Made by a program: the position numbers and the translations under genes | Source of the DNA: Xestospongia bergquistia | Lineage: Eukaryota; Porifera; Demospongiae; Haplosclerida; Petrosiidae | Assembly: GCA_963965975.1 (NCBI GenBank) | Contig: OZ014415.1 | Span: 4,903,001-4,967,000 of the forward strand | Length of the DNA: 64,000 nt | Direction: 5' to 3' | Shown here: one piece after another, positions 35,170 through 47,345 of the stretch | Layout: every line of letters begins with the position of its first letter | How positions within the stretch are numbered: position 1 is the first letter of the stretch | Notes under the pieces: generated by a model | The model's input: only the letters and a program-made list of their open reading frames with translations | Told to the model about the DNA's origin: nothing | The model's database searches: none

Positions 35170-35730
35170 CTAGCCTCGTACCCAGGCTTTCGCGATAGAA
35201 AAGAAAGCTTGGTAAGTACTGCTTGTGTATGCGCTTAATTATTGTAAATTATGTTATATGTTCATATCATAATGACAACATTTTAAATTAAATGACAAGT
35301 AAATGGGTCAGGTTTATATTGATGACGTTTCATTCACTACTGAGTTTGGGCATGTCTAGCTGAGTTTGTCGGTTCTGCAGAGATTTAATGAAAGCAAAAA
35401 GAACGACAAATTTGTTCAGTGCTGTTGGAATACAAAACCACACGAAAATATCTTTTCCATCATATATAGCTTCAATGAACAAGAGTTGCTCTTTTTAAGA
35501 AATAGATTTGGCATTGCTAGCAGCTTTAGAACATACAGTAGAGCAGAAGAAAACTTTATATCAGTGATACAAATAGTCTCATATTATGGGTAAAGGAATT
35601 TTGACGTCATAGTTGATGGAGGATTCATAGAGTATACTAGTTTCAAAGAAATCTGTGGAAATTAAATGCATGCACAAACAGTAGTTACCAGGCTTTCTTT
35701 TCTATCGTGAAAGCCTGGGTATGAGGCTAG
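35170..35730 (-). mobile_element. TIR element (RecQ-linked family), copy 1
   Basis: Termini CTAGCCTCGTACCCAGGC.. and ..GCCTGGGTATGAGGCTAG are inverted repeats extending ~50 bp. Each terminus also contains its own hairpin (CCAGGCTTTC..GAAAGCYTGG). The flanks GAGAATTGT and GAGAAATAT look like a worn 8-9-bp target duplication. Read on the minus strand, the interior keeps a decayed helicase N-terminus: a segment reading SSALLYVLKLLAMPNL, then a GGAAAAGATATTTTCGTGTGG stretch matching the GKDVFVW codons of the copy at 44.9 kb, followed by a deletion. It is therefore an internal-deletion derivative of a helicase-bearing element. Confidence 0.78.
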
Positions 35731-36221
35731 AGAAATATCTTGATCCTTGATCCTGACATCCAGCAAAGCTATTGTAATAAAACACAAATTAAGACTATGC
35801 TATATTATGAATTAATGTACAGTAGTATCGTATTTAGTTAACTTACTCTTCAGAGTCTTCGAAGTATAGGAATGTCTTGAGACTTGAGCCAGACATCAAA
35901 TGAAGCTACAGTGATAAGATGCATTATCAATTAATTTATACCAGTACTGTATTCTGTTAACTTACTCCCCAGCGTCTTGAGATAGCAGAATGTCTTGATT
36001 CTTGATCGCAATATCCAGTGAAGCTATAGTAATAAAATAGAAATTGAGAGTAATGTGTATTATGAGTAATGGGTATTATGAATTAATGTACACTAGTACT
36101 GTATGCTGTTAACTTACTCCACAGACTCTTTGTGATAGAGGAATGTCTTGAGCCTTGACCCTGAAGTCCAGTGAAGCTACAGTAATATAAGAGAAATTAA
36201 GAGTAATATGCAGTAATAAAA

Positions 36222-36847
36222 GATAAAGTAAGAGTAATGATGTATTATGACTTAATGTACACTACTACTGTATTCTGTGAACTTACTCCCCAGTGTCTTT
36301 GAGATAGCAGAATGTCTTGATTCTTGATACTGATATCCAGCGAAGCTATAGTAATAATAATGTGTATTATGAGTAATGGGTATTATGAATTAATGTACAC
36401 TAGTACTGTATGCTGTTAACTTACTCCACAGAGTGAGACTCTTTGTGATAGAGGAATGTCTCAAGCCTTGATCCTAAAGTCCAGTGAAGCTACAGTAATA
36501 AAAGAAAAATTAAGAGTAATATGCAGTAATAAAAGATAAAGTAAGAGTAATGATGTATTATGACTTAATGTACACTACTACTGTATTCTGTGAACTTACT
36601 CCCCAGTGTCTTTGAGATAGCAGAATGTCTTGATTCTTGATACTGATATCCAGCGAAGCTATAGTAATAATAATGTGTATTATGAGTAATGGGTATTATG
36701 AATTAATGTACACTAGTACTGTATGCTGTTAACTTACTCCACAGAGTGAGACTCTTTGTGATAGAGGAATGTCTCAAGCCTTGATCCTAAAGTCCAGTGA
36801 AGCTACAGTAATAAAAGAAAAATTAAGAGTAATATGCAGTAATAAAA
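36222..36847. repeat. Two nearly identical 313-bp dimers inside the micro-exon array
   Basis: Sequence starting AGATAAAGTAAGAGTAATG at 36221 repeats at 36534 and begins again at 36847, a spacing of 313 bp. Each dimer holds one TTGATTCTTGAT-type and one TTGATCCTAAAG-type module. Hardly any differences were seen by eye, so this is a recent duplication. Confidence 0.88.
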
Positions 36848-37521
36848 GAGAAAGTAAGAGTAATGATGTATTATGACTTAATGTACACTACTACTGTATT
36901 CTGTGAACTTACTCCCCCAGTGTCTTTAAGATAGCAGAATGTCTTGATTCTTGATCCCAATATCCAGCGAAGCCATAGCAATAAAAGAGATATTAAAGGT
37001 AATGATGCATTATGAATTACTTTATACTAGTACTGTATGATCTTACTCCCTATCGAGATACATGAATGCCTTGAGCCTTACTCCCTAGACTCTTCAGATG
37101 AATTTCTTGAGCCTTGAGCCTGACATCGAACAAAGCTATAGTAATGAAAAAGAGATTAAGAGTATTATGAATTAATGTATTATGAATTAAGACTTATGAA
37201 TTAATGTACACTATGATTGTATTCAGTTAACTTACTCTTCAGACTCTTTGAGATATAGGAATGTCTTGAGCCTTGAGACTGACATCAAGTCAAGCTATAG
37301 TAATAAAAGAAGTTAAGAGTAATCGTGTTTCATGAATCAATGTAACCTAGTATTGTATTCTGTTAACTTACTTGACAAACTCATCGAGATAGAGGAATGT
37401 CTTCATCCTTGACCTCTGACAACCAGCGAATCTATTGTAATAAAAGAGATTAATAATGCATCATGAATAAATTTATACTAGCACTGACTTACTCCCAAGA
37501 GTCCTTGAGATGGAGAAATGT

Positions 37522-38012
37522 CTAGCCTTGTACCCAGGTTTTTGCAATAGAAAAGAAAGCCTGGTAACTACTGCTTGTGCATGCGTTTATTGTAATTTAC
37601 GCAATATACTGACATCATAATGGCAAGATTTAGAATTAAATGACAAGTAAATGGCTGGGTTTCTATTGATGATGTCTCATTCACTACTGAGTTTAGGCAT
37701 GGCTAGTTGAGTTTGTTGGTTCTGTAGATACTTAATGAAAGCAAAAAGAGCGACAAACATGTTCAGTGTTGTTGGAATAGAAAACCACACGAAAACATCT
37801 TTTCCATCATTAGCATAGAGTAGAGCAGAAGAATACTTTCTATCAGTACTACAAATAGTCTCACATTGTGATTAAAGGAATTTTGACATCAATAGTTGAC
37901 GGAGGACTCCTAGAGTATACTACTTTCAAAGGAATCTGTGGAAATTAAATGCATGCGCTAATAGTAGTTACCAGGCTTTCTTTCCTATCGCAAAAGCCTG
38001 GGTACGAGGCTA
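37522..38012 (-). mobile_element. TIR element (RecQ-linked family), copy 2
   Basis: It has the same termini and interior as copy 1 with a further deletion (about 491 bp in total). A perfect 9-bp direct repeat GAGAAATGT flanks it (37513-37521 and 38013-38021). Its flanks match those of copy 1 for >100 bp on the right, so copies 1 and 2 probably descend from one insertion duplicated with the array. Confidence 0.82.
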
Positions 38013-38290
38013 GAGAAATGTTTTGATCCTTGATCCTGATGTCCAGTGAAGCTATTGTAATAAAAAACAAATTAACAGAAATAATTAATTATGAATTAAT
38101 GTACACTAGTATTGTATTCAGTTAACTTACTCTTCAGACTCTTCGAAGTATAGGAATGTCTTGAGTCTTGAGCCTGAAGTATTATGAATCAATGTACACT
38201 AGTAGTCTAGTACTGTATGGTCTTAACTTACTCCCTAGACTCTTTTGAGACAGAGGATGTCTTGAGCCTAGTCCTGATGTACAGCGAATC

Positions 38291-38649
38291 TAGGGCAATA
38301 AAAGAGAAACGAGAAGGAATAATATATTTTACACTGACGTTAAAATATGTTAATGACAATATTACATTTGCAGTATTACATTTGGCAGTATTACATTTGG
38401 TAGTATTATATTTGTAGTATTAGTTTATGTCAAAATACCAGTTAATGTTTATACATTTTTATTGTTAATATACTTACCAATTGTTATTTCCTTCATCTGC
38501 ATGTATGTGTGTGTGTGTATGTTTAAAATAAGGTAATATTGTTAAGTTATACGATATGAATGTAACATTACACTGATATCCGTATACCTAGAAGGACAAC
38601 AAATCATGTTACTTGAGTCTATCACGATGTAATACATTACTTTACCATG
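38291..38649. other. Spacer between the two module arrays
   Basis: AT-rich. It contains short local repeats of GCAGTATTACATTTG (38360-38420) and a small GT run near 38506. Nothing else was recognised. Confidence 0.5.
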
Positions 38650-39021
38650 TACCGAGGAACATCATTCGCTCAGAAATACTGCAGGGAAGACTGCCAAATG
38701 ACTTGGCTAAATAGAATGCAACATACTTTAGTAACCAGCATATTTACTCAATGAATATTACTCAGACTTGCAACATAGTACTAAATATACTTCTTACTAA
38801 AGTCAATATATCACAGAGAAAAGGACTAGTTTAAAAGTCAAGCTTGATATACTAACAGACGTGGAGTACTGCTTCTCTGACCATATTTGTTACTATTGTC
38901 TTTCCCTTTTGTTGTAGTCAAGAACATCATTATCTGAGATTTACTACAGAGGACACTGTCAAATGGTTTGGCTGTATGGAATCCAGTTCCTTATTCTGTC
39001 TTGCTTAACAGCCCTGCAAAG

Positions 39022-39760
39022 GTAAAGTACTTACAAGTACAAAAACATAACAAGCTGACACTCATACAAAAATACACGATATACTAATACACATGGAGTA
39101 CCGCTACTCTGACCGTATTTATTTGCCCTTGGGCTGTAGCAAGTAACATCATTGTCTTGGATTGACTTGGCTGAAAGGATATAAAGTCTGGTTTGCTAAA
39201 ATGAAGTAATGCACAAAATATACTGATTACTAAAGCCTATACCTTACAGAGAAAAGGACTAGTGAGATATTATGTTTTAAAATGACTAGTTAATAACTTG
39301 TATAAACACATTCACATATGATACAGCACACAACTCAAGACTAAATAACACAATATTCATATTTTATAAAGTATGTTGCATAGATAACTTATGGTACACA
39401 TATGATAATAATATTCATAACTATATGCAACACAATAACCAAATAATAATACAGTACCCATTAGTACAAACCTCTAGTACCAACCATTACAAGCTCATAC
39501 TGAAACAAAAGTTGAGACAATGGAGGTAAATAGGCTTGTACTAAATAGAAAAACTTGACTAATGTTATTCAGACATTGTATTAAATGATTTTGACGTGGA
39601 AGAGGAAGAAGAGATTGTTGTTATATAGTATAATATATAATAGTTATTATTGTATATATAATATGTATAATAATGTGTATGCAGTAACAATATTATTGCA
39701 TTATAATTAGAAAAACAAACTAAACACTAAGTACTTTTCATTCCATTTTCTTTTACACAG
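39022..39760. other. Array repeat sequence upstream of the piggyBac gene
   Basis: Contains one worn module near 39139 and, at ~39300-39480, the ACACATTCACATATGATA..CAGCACA..GATAACTTATG block that recurs at 43.86, 50.17, 55.45 and 57.07 kb. An AT-rich stretch at 39620-39720 leads to a strong acceptor TTCTTTTACACAG at 39760, so a 5' untranslated exon further upstream is possible. Confidence 0.5.
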
Positions 39761-39761
39761 A

Positions 39762-41428
39762 ATGGACACCGACGAAAATCTGGAAAGGTAAGATCAAAAG
39801 AAAGAATTATTATAACCATGTCTACTGCTTCTGTTATTATACCAACACTCCAAATAATTCTTTGATGCTTGTCTTTTCTAATTCTATAGTTGTCATGCTA
39901 TGGAGATTGATGAACCATTTGAATTTGAGTCAGGTGAATCCTTTATGAGTCAACTAAAACTGGCCTTACTACTGACAGGCCTACTACTGTCCTTCCCTGT
40001 ACTATTCCTTGTGAACCTACAGTTCCCCTCTCTCATACCCTACTTGGTATCTTCCATTTACTTTTCACTCCTGCTCTAATCAATATGATTGCTGAGCAAA
40101 CTAATGTATACGCTCGAGAAGTGGTATCAACTGATGCCTACGAGAGATTTGACCAAGTAACACTGCTTGAAATTCAAGCGTATTTGGGATTCATGATTCT
40201 AATGGGAATCAATCAATTACCATGCCTTTATGATTACTGGAAATTAGATCCAACTTACTATTACTCCCCAGTAGCAGACAGGATATATCTGAGACGATTC
40301 TTGGAAATCTCTCGGTTTCTCCATTTCACGCAGAATGAATCCTATTCAGTTCAGCGAACAGATCTTAGCTATGATCGTCTTTGGAAAATCCGACCGGTGA
40401 TAACTTCCATATCAGAGAGGTTTTTGGAGATATATAATCCTCACAGTGCCAGCTCAATTGATGAGGCCATGATCCCCTTCAATTGAAGATCCTCTCTCAA
40501 GCAATATCTTCCCAAAAAACCTACAAAGAGAGGGATAAAAGTCTGGATGAGAGCATATGCTATAAATGGCTATGTTTCTCATTTTCAGGTGTACCTTGGC
40601 AAAGTGGGAGGCAGGTCGGAAACACATATACATGAACGGGTTGTGAAAGATCTAACCAGGAATCATGTTGGCAAACACTATACAGTGTACTGCGATAACT
40701 TTTTCACCAGTGTACAGCTCTTCAATGACCTTCTAAAGGACTCGATCTATGCATGCGGCACCATTCGATCAAATCGAGTAGGCTATCCTGATGAATTTAA
40801 GCCTTTTCTTAAGAAGGGACTACCAGAGAGGGGAGATTACAAGACAATTGAAAAAGAAAATTGCATTTTCTCATTGTGGCAAGACAACAAAACAGTAAGT
40901 GTTCTCTCTACCAACTGCAGAAATGAAGAAGGCACAGTAACCAGAAAACAAAAGGATGGCACAAGAAAAACTTTCACCTGCCCCTTGAATGTTATTGACT
41001 ACAACAAGTATATGGGAGGGGTTGATTGCAATGACCAGCTACGACACTACTACTGTGTACGACTGAAAAGCCACAAATTCTACAAATACATCTTTTGGTT
41101 TTTATTTGAACTCACTTTGGCAAATGCCTACATCCTTCACAGGTATGTACCATCAACAGGGCATGTATACCATCAATACGTTGACTTCAGGTCAGAGTTG
41201 GCAAAACAGCTAATTGGGAATTATAACGGTCGAAAAGTTAGAGGTCGCCCTTCCTCTGCTATTCATCCCTCAGTACCAACTCTACACTTCCCAATGAAGG
41301 CAGCAAAGCGAAGCAAATGCTCTCATTGCTACAGGAAGGGAAAACAATTGAAGTGGACACAGTGGGAATGCCAAATGTGCAAAAAAACCTATGCCACACA
41401 GGAAAACCAGATAGTGACTGTTTCCTAG
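39762..41428 (+). pseudogene. PGBD4-like piggyBac transposase, nearly intact, one in-frame stop
   Basis: A cut-and-paste transposase of the piggyBac family acting at TTAA. Exon 1 (39762-39787) starts MDTDENLE and ends at GTAAGA; exon 2 follows TTCTATAG at 39889 and reads an acidic N-terminus. A frame change between ~39930 and 39970 (frameshift or unseen micro-intron) precedes the long frame. That frame continues ..ALINMIAEQTNVYARE to the end at 41428. Catalytic Asp residues are all present: IDEAM at 40460, YCDNFF at 40694, MGGVD at 41024. The only stop in the long frame is TGA at 40484-40486, in the conserved FKGR position. The C-terminus keeps a Cys-rich domain (CSHCYRKG.., WECQMC). No TTAA-flanked inverted ends were identified. 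Far better preserved than the copy at 26.6 kb. Confidence 0.87.
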
Positions 41429-41881
41429 CATTTCACAATTATTAGTATTATGTAGTCTACACACACACACACTCATAGTATCATATCCTCATGCTATTTA
41501 CGTACTAAATTATGTTATACACATTTTACTCTACAAATGCATTTCAAAGCGTTTCTTTGTTCTATACAAATACAAGTAATATATGAAACTAACTTTCAAT
41601 CATAAAGTAGCCCTAGAATAGAACACAATCAAACGCTGTCAGTAAACAAAGAAATGTAAACGTAGCCCTTGATCGCGAATTTTGCTACCAACTTCCCTTT
41701 ATGATGACAAGATCTTGGACAACGTTTCACTATCCTTTTGACTCTTCGTAGAACACAACATGCTAACTTTACTTTGAGCAAAGGCAAAAGCGTTCACATC
41801 ACTAACCTTACATTTCTTTCCCTCTACAAACCACAGAAATAATTTGGTCACAGTGTGCGTTTGCGCATGCCAAACCATCTA
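41429..41881. other. 3' flank of the piggyBac gene
   Basis: Unique, non-coding sequence with a short CA run (41459-41472). Array repeat sequence resumes at ~41882 (AGTAATAAAGATAAAATATTTAATG). The transposon's right end presumably lies here but was not recognised. Confidence 0.5.
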
Positions 41882-42859
41882 GTAATAAAGATAAAATATT
41901 TAATGATAATTATTGCTGTGTCACTCACAAATATCACAGTTTTAGCACCTTCATTTAGTAAAGCTCATTGAATTTAAAGTCAAGCTATATATACTAACAC
42001 ACTTCACTGTATTTACTTACCCTTGGGCTATAGCGAGTAACATTATTGTCTTGGATTTACTGCAGAGAACACTGTCAAATGATTTGGCTGAATGGAATCT
42101 GGTTCCTTTTTCTATCTTGCTAAACAGCCCTGTAGAAATAAAGTCATGAATCTTTGGCTGCTAAAACGAAGTAACGATGAACTAAACAAAGGGCTAAAGC
42201 TCATTGAATTTAAAGTCAAGCTATATATACTAATATGCTTGACTGTATTTACTTGCCCTTGGGCTATAGCAAGGAACATTATTGTCTTGGATTTACTGCA
42301 GAGAACACTGTCAAATGACCTGGCTGAATGAAATCCAGCTCCTTCTTATGTCTTGCTAAACAACCCTGCTAAAATAAAGTCATGACTCCATGTTTGCTAA
42401 AACAAAGTAATACTGTCTAAGATTTCTAGCACAAAATATTACAACGTGATTACAAATGCACTAAACTAAGGGCTAAAGCTCATTGAATTTAAACTCAAGC
42501 TATATATCTAACACACTTCACTGTATTTACTTGCCCTTGGGCTATAGTGAGGAACATTATTGTCTTGGATTTACTGCAGAGAACACCGTCAAATGATTTG
42601 GCTGAATGGAAACTAGTTCCTTCTTCTGTTTTGGTAAACAGACCTGTAGAAATGAAGTTGTGAATGATTGGTTGCTAAAACGAAGTAATGCTGTCTAGGA
42701 TTTCTAGTACAAACCTTTACAAGCTGATACTGATACCAAACAAGACACAATGGGGGTTAAAAGCCCTGCAGAAATAAAGTCGTACTCATTGGTTGCGAAA
42801 ACGCTAAGATTTCTAGTACACATCGTGACAAGCTTACTGATGTTATCTTTAGTCTTATA

Positions 42860-42995
42860 TGAGGCTCCAACTGTATAATATCCTTCAGCAACAGCTGGTA
42901 CAAGAATTACATCTGCTTTTGCTCTTCCAATAATTGAAATGCCTCCTCTACGATCTCAACTGAAATACTAGGTATATCAGAACCCACCTAATAAT
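42860..42995 (-). pseudogene. Unrecognised exon relic, copy 1
   Basis: On the minus strand, after TTATTAG, the sequence reads GSDIPSISVEIVEEAFQLLE then EQKQ before a TAA; a GTAATT donor overlaps that stop. The same segment recurs at 47346-47480 with few changes. Conserved protein-like reading in two places suggests the array units derive from a gene transcribed on the minus strand. The family is not recognised. Confidence 0.4.
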
Positions 42996-43828
42996 AAAGA
43001 TAAAATATTTAATGATAATTATTGCTGTGTCACTCACAAATATCACAATTTTAGCAGCTTCATTTAGTAAAGCTCATTGAATTTAAAGTCAAGCTATATA
43101 TACTAACACATTTCACTGTATTTACTTGCCCCTAGGCTATAGCAAGGAACATTATTGTCTTGGATTTACTGCAGAGAACACCGTCAAATGTTTTGGCTGA
43201 ATGGAATCCAGTTGCTTCTTCTGTCTTGCTAAACAGCCTGTAGAAATAAAGTCGTGACTCATTGGTTGCTACTAAAGAAGTAATGCTTCTAAGATTTCTA
43301 GTACAAACATTTACAAGCTGATACTGATACCAGAGAAGACACAATGGGGGTGAACAGACTTTTATACTGGTTATTAAAGTGTATATATTACAGAGACAAG
43401 GAAACGTGATATATGTTTTAAAATGACTTATTACAGGCTTAGTTAAGATAACAAATGCACTAGAACTAAGGACTAAAGCTCATTGAATTTAAAGTCAAGC
43501 TAGATATATTAACACAAATGAAGTATTGATACACTGACTGTATTTACTTGCCTATGGGCTGTAGCGAGGAACATTATTGTCTTGGATTTACTGCAGAGAC
43601 CACTGTCAAATGATTTGGCTGAATGGAATCTGGTTCCTTCTTCTATCTTGCTAAACAGCCCTGTAGAAAGAAAGTCATGAATCTTTGGTGGCTAAAACGA
43701 AGTAAAGATGCACTAAACTAAAGGCTAAAGCTCATTGAATTTAAAGTCAAGCTATATATACTAACACACTTGACTGTATTTACTTGCCCTTTGGCTATAG
43801 CGAGGAACATTATTGCTAAAATGAAGTA

Positions 43829-44170
43829 ATGCAGTCTAAGATTTCTAGTATAACCATTACAAACACATTCACATATGATATCGGACAATACTCAAGACTC
43901 AATAAAATCTCTACAATATGCACATTTTATAATATAAAGTGCATAGATAACTTATGGGACAGGAAGTCTACACATGATAATCATATTCATAAGTATACAC
44001 AATACAATAACCAACCAATAATACAGCACAAGCTGATACTGACACAAACGTAGAGACAGTCAGGGTAAACAGCCCTGCAGAAATAAAGTTGTGACAAAAC
44101 ATTACAAGCTAATACTGATACAAAAGTAGACACAATAGGTTTAAAAGGGCTTGTACTAAATAAAAACACT
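43829..44170. repeat. Dispersed ~320-bp block of the array, instance 1
   Basis: The block AACCATTACAAACACATTCACATATGAT..TCTACACATGATAATCATATTCATAAG..ACCAACCAATAATACAGCACAAGCTG recurs at 50.17-50.48, 55.43-55.74 and 57.06-57.37 kb. The minus-strand frames over it (..FKPIVSTFVSVSACNGLSQ) are repeat-borne and unrecognised. Confidence 0.75.
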
Positions 44171-44865
44171 TGACTAACTACTCATATAATGGTAGACATA
44201 ATGGGGCTAAATAGGCTTGTAGTGATAAAACAATTGACTAATATTATTCAGACTTCCTACATTGTACTAAATATACTGGTTACTAAAGTTTATATATTAG
44301 AGAAAAGGAATAGTCAGATATGTTTCCAAATGACTTATCAGATGCACTAAAACTAAGGGCTAAAACTGACTCAATTTCTTTTGTTCTAGCGAGTAACATC
44401 ATCGTCTAAGATTTATTGCAGACAAGACTGTCAAATCACTTGGCTGCATGTAATACAGTTCCTTCTTCTGTCTTGCTCCACAGCTCTGCAGACGTAAAGT
44501 CCTGACAGATTGGTTGCTAAAATGAAGTAATGCTGTCTAAGATTTTTAGTACAAACCTTTACAAGCTGATACTGATACCAAAGCAGACACAATCAGGGTA
44601 AAAATCCTTTTAAAAACACTTGAACATTATTATTGAGACTTGCTACATTGACTGGCAGTACTTGTTACTACTGTTTTTTCCTTCTGTTCTAGCAAGGAAT
44701 TTCATTGTCTCGGATTTACTGCAGAGAACACTGTCAAATGCTTGCCTGTTGGAATCCAGTTCCTTCTTTTGTCTTGTTAAACAGCCCTGCAGAAGTAAAG
44801 TCCTGACACATTGATTGCTAAAATGAAGTAATGCAGTCTATGATTTCTAGTACAAACCACTGTAC

Positions 44866-45484
44866 TTTAGATTATTGGTGATAGCTACTTGTAGTAACTT
44901 TTCTGCTGCTCTATTATATGCTATAAATCAGCTAGGAAAGCCAAATCTATCTTTTAAAAAAGAGCAGATCTTTTCTATTGTAGCTATACATAACGGAAAA
45001 GATGTCTTCGTGTGGTTACCAACTGGTTTTGCAAAGAGTTTGTGTTTCAAAATCCTCCCTTTCATGATGGATTACAAGCTAGGTTATGAACCAACTGCTT
45101 GAATTCCTCTAGGTCTACAACAGATTTCTCTTGAGACACAATTCGAAGTTTGCACTTCATAAAAATATATGAAGAGAGACTATCATATCATGTCCAGAAA
45201 CAATAACATCAAGTAAAGCAGTTATTAACGAACCCCAATTATTTCACATTCCAACAGCACTGAACAAATTTGTTGCTCTTTCGGCTTCCACTAAATAAAT
45301 CTCTGCATTACTGACAAACTCGTGCTTAAACTCGTGTAGTGAAAAAAACGTCATCAATATAAACCCGACCCATCAATTCGTCATTTAATTTAAAATGTGT
45401 CATTATGATGTCAATAATTATGTGCATGCGCAAGCAGTAATGACCAGGCTCTTTTCTACCGCGAAAGTCTGGGTACGAGGCTAG
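44866..45484 (+). mobile_element. TIR element (RecQ-linked family), copy 3, 5'-truncated, carrying helicase sequence
   Basis: The right terminus at ~45420-45484 (GACCAGGCTCTTTTCTACCGCGAAAG..GGGTACGAGGCTAG) is the family's TIR. 45233-45420 matches the interior of copy 1 in opposite orientation (GTCATCAATATAAACCCGACC versus GGTCAGGTTTATATTGATGAC). 44875-45102 is the helicase fragment. The left end breaks abruptly into array sequence near 44865, so the left TIR is missing. This copy links the TIR family to a helicase gene. Confidence 0.72.
44875..45102 (+). pseudogene. RecQ-like DNA helicase N-terminal fragment
   Basis: RecQ helicases unwind DNA 3'-5' using ATP. The 75-codon frame reads LSFKKEQIFSIVAIHNGKDV then FVWLPTGFAKSLCFKILPFM. 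This matches the RecQ Q-motif (F+xxQ), the GKD(V/I)FV segment and Walker A, where the usual TG(Y/F)GKS has Ala in place of the Gly before Lys. It ends at TGA 45100-45102 soon after Walker A; motifs Ia-VI are absent. A match at nucleotide and protein level in copy 1 (35.17-35.73 kb) shows that the helicase belonged to the TIR element. Not functional. Confidence 0.7.
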
Positions 45485-47345
45485 TACTAAATAAAAACAT
45501 TCGACTAATTTTATTGAGACTTGCTACATTGTACAAAATATATTGGTTACTAAAGTCTTTATATTACAGAGAAAAGGACTAGTGAGATATTATATTTCAA
45601 AAAGACTTACAATAGGCTTAGTTAAGATAACAAATGCACTAAAACTAAGGACTAAAGCTCACTGAATTTAAAAGTCATGCTACATATACTACAGCACATG
45701 GAGTACTGCTTCTCTGACTGTATTTGTTACTACTATCTTTCCATTTTTAGTACAAACCTTTTCAAGCTGATACTGATACCAAAGCAGACACAATGGGGGT
45801 AAAAAGCCTTTTAAAAACACTTGATTAATATTATTCAGACTTCCTATATTGTACTAAATATACTGGTTATAGGTGCGATATTACATTATAAAATGACATA
45901 TTACAGGTTTAGTTAAGATAACAAATGCACTAAAACTAAGGGCTAAAGCTCATTGAATTTAAAGTCAAGCTAGATATACTAATGCACAATGGAACAATGA
46001 CACAATGGGAGTAAAAAGCCTTTCAAATACACTTTACTAATATTATTCAGATTTCCTACATTGCACTAAATATACTGGTTACTAAAGTATATATTAGAGA
46101 GAAAAGAAACAGTCAGATATGTTTTCAAATGACAGGCTTAGTTTTTGTGTGTCTGACTGAATTTGAAATCAAGCTACATATACTAACTCACATGGAGTAC
46201 TACTTACGTGAACGTATTTGTTACTACTGTCTTTCCCTTTCGTTGTAGCGTTTACTACACAGGAGACAGTCAAATGACTTGGCTGCATGGAATCCAGTTC
46301 CTTCTTCCGTCTTGCTAAACAGCCCTGCAGAAGTAATGTCCTGACCCATTTGCTACTAAAGAAGTAATGCTGTCTAAGATTTCTAGTACAAACCTTTACA
46401 AGCTGATACTGAAACCAAAGAAGACACAATGGGGGTAAAAAGCCTTTTATACTGGTTATTAAAGTGTATATATTACAGAGACAAGGAAACATGACATATG
46501 TTTTAAAATGACTTATTACAGGCTTAGTTAAGATAACAAATGCACTAAAACTAAGGACTAAAGCTCATTGAATTTAAAGTCAAGCTAGATATACAAACAC
46601 AAATGAAGTATTGATACACTGACTGTATTTATTTCCTAATGGGCTGTAGCGAGGAACATTAGTGTCTCGGATTTACTGCAGAGAACACTGTCAAATGATT
46701 TGGCTGGATGGAATCTGGTTCCTTCTTCTATCTTGCTAAACAGCCCTGTAGAAAGAAAGTCATGAATCTTTGGTTGCTAAAATGAAGTAACGATGCGCTG
46801 AACTAAGGGCTAAAGCTCATTGAATTTGAATTTAAAGTCAAGCTATATATACTAACACACTTGACTGTATTTACTTGCCCTTGGGCTATAGCAAGGAACA
46901 TTATTGTCTTGGATTTACTGCAGAGAACACTGTCAAGTGACTTGGCTGAATGGAATCTAGTTCCTTCTTCTGTTTTGCTAAACAGCCCTGCGGAAATAAT
47001 GTTGTGAATGATTCGTTGCTAAAATAAAGTCATGCTGTTTAAGATTTCTTGTACAAACATTTACAAGCTGACACTAATACCAAAGAAAACACGATGGGGG
47101 TAAAAATCTTTTAAAAACACTTGACTAATATTATTCAGACTTGCTACATTGTACTAAATATACTGGTTATTAAAGTGTATATATTACAGAGACAAGGATA
47201 GGTGACATATATGTTTTAAAATGACTTATTACAGGCTTAGTTAAGATAACAAATGCACTAAACTAACGGCTAAAGCTCATTAAATTTAAAGTCAACCTAT
47301 ATATACTAACACCCTTGACTGTATTTACTTGCCCTTGGGCTATAG

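Larger units (their letters stand above)
34080..38290 (-). repeat. Tandem array of ~20 micro-exon-like modules
   Basis: Modules recur every ~120-170 bp (for example 34257-34300, 34403-34453, 34557-34611, 36125-36175, 36298-36349). On the minus strand each reads TTATTACTGTAG | CTTCRCTGGAY..CAAAGASTCTGGGGA | GTAAGTTAAC: an acceptor, an exon-like segment of mostly 58-62 nt, and a near-consensus donor. On the plus strand all frames of the consensus contain stops. On the minus strand the consensus and several copies have no stop in any of the three frames. One reading is SLDI.IKAQDIPLSQR..G. The unit at ~34690-34764 is a double module; some copies (for example ~36480) have stops. Interrupted by TIR elements at 35170-35730 and 37522-38012. 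Function unknown. Confidence 0.8.

Noticed and set aside
41282-41476. Minus-strand 64-codon frame opposite the piggyBac C-terminus
   Set aside because: Antisense shadow of the Cys-rich domain.
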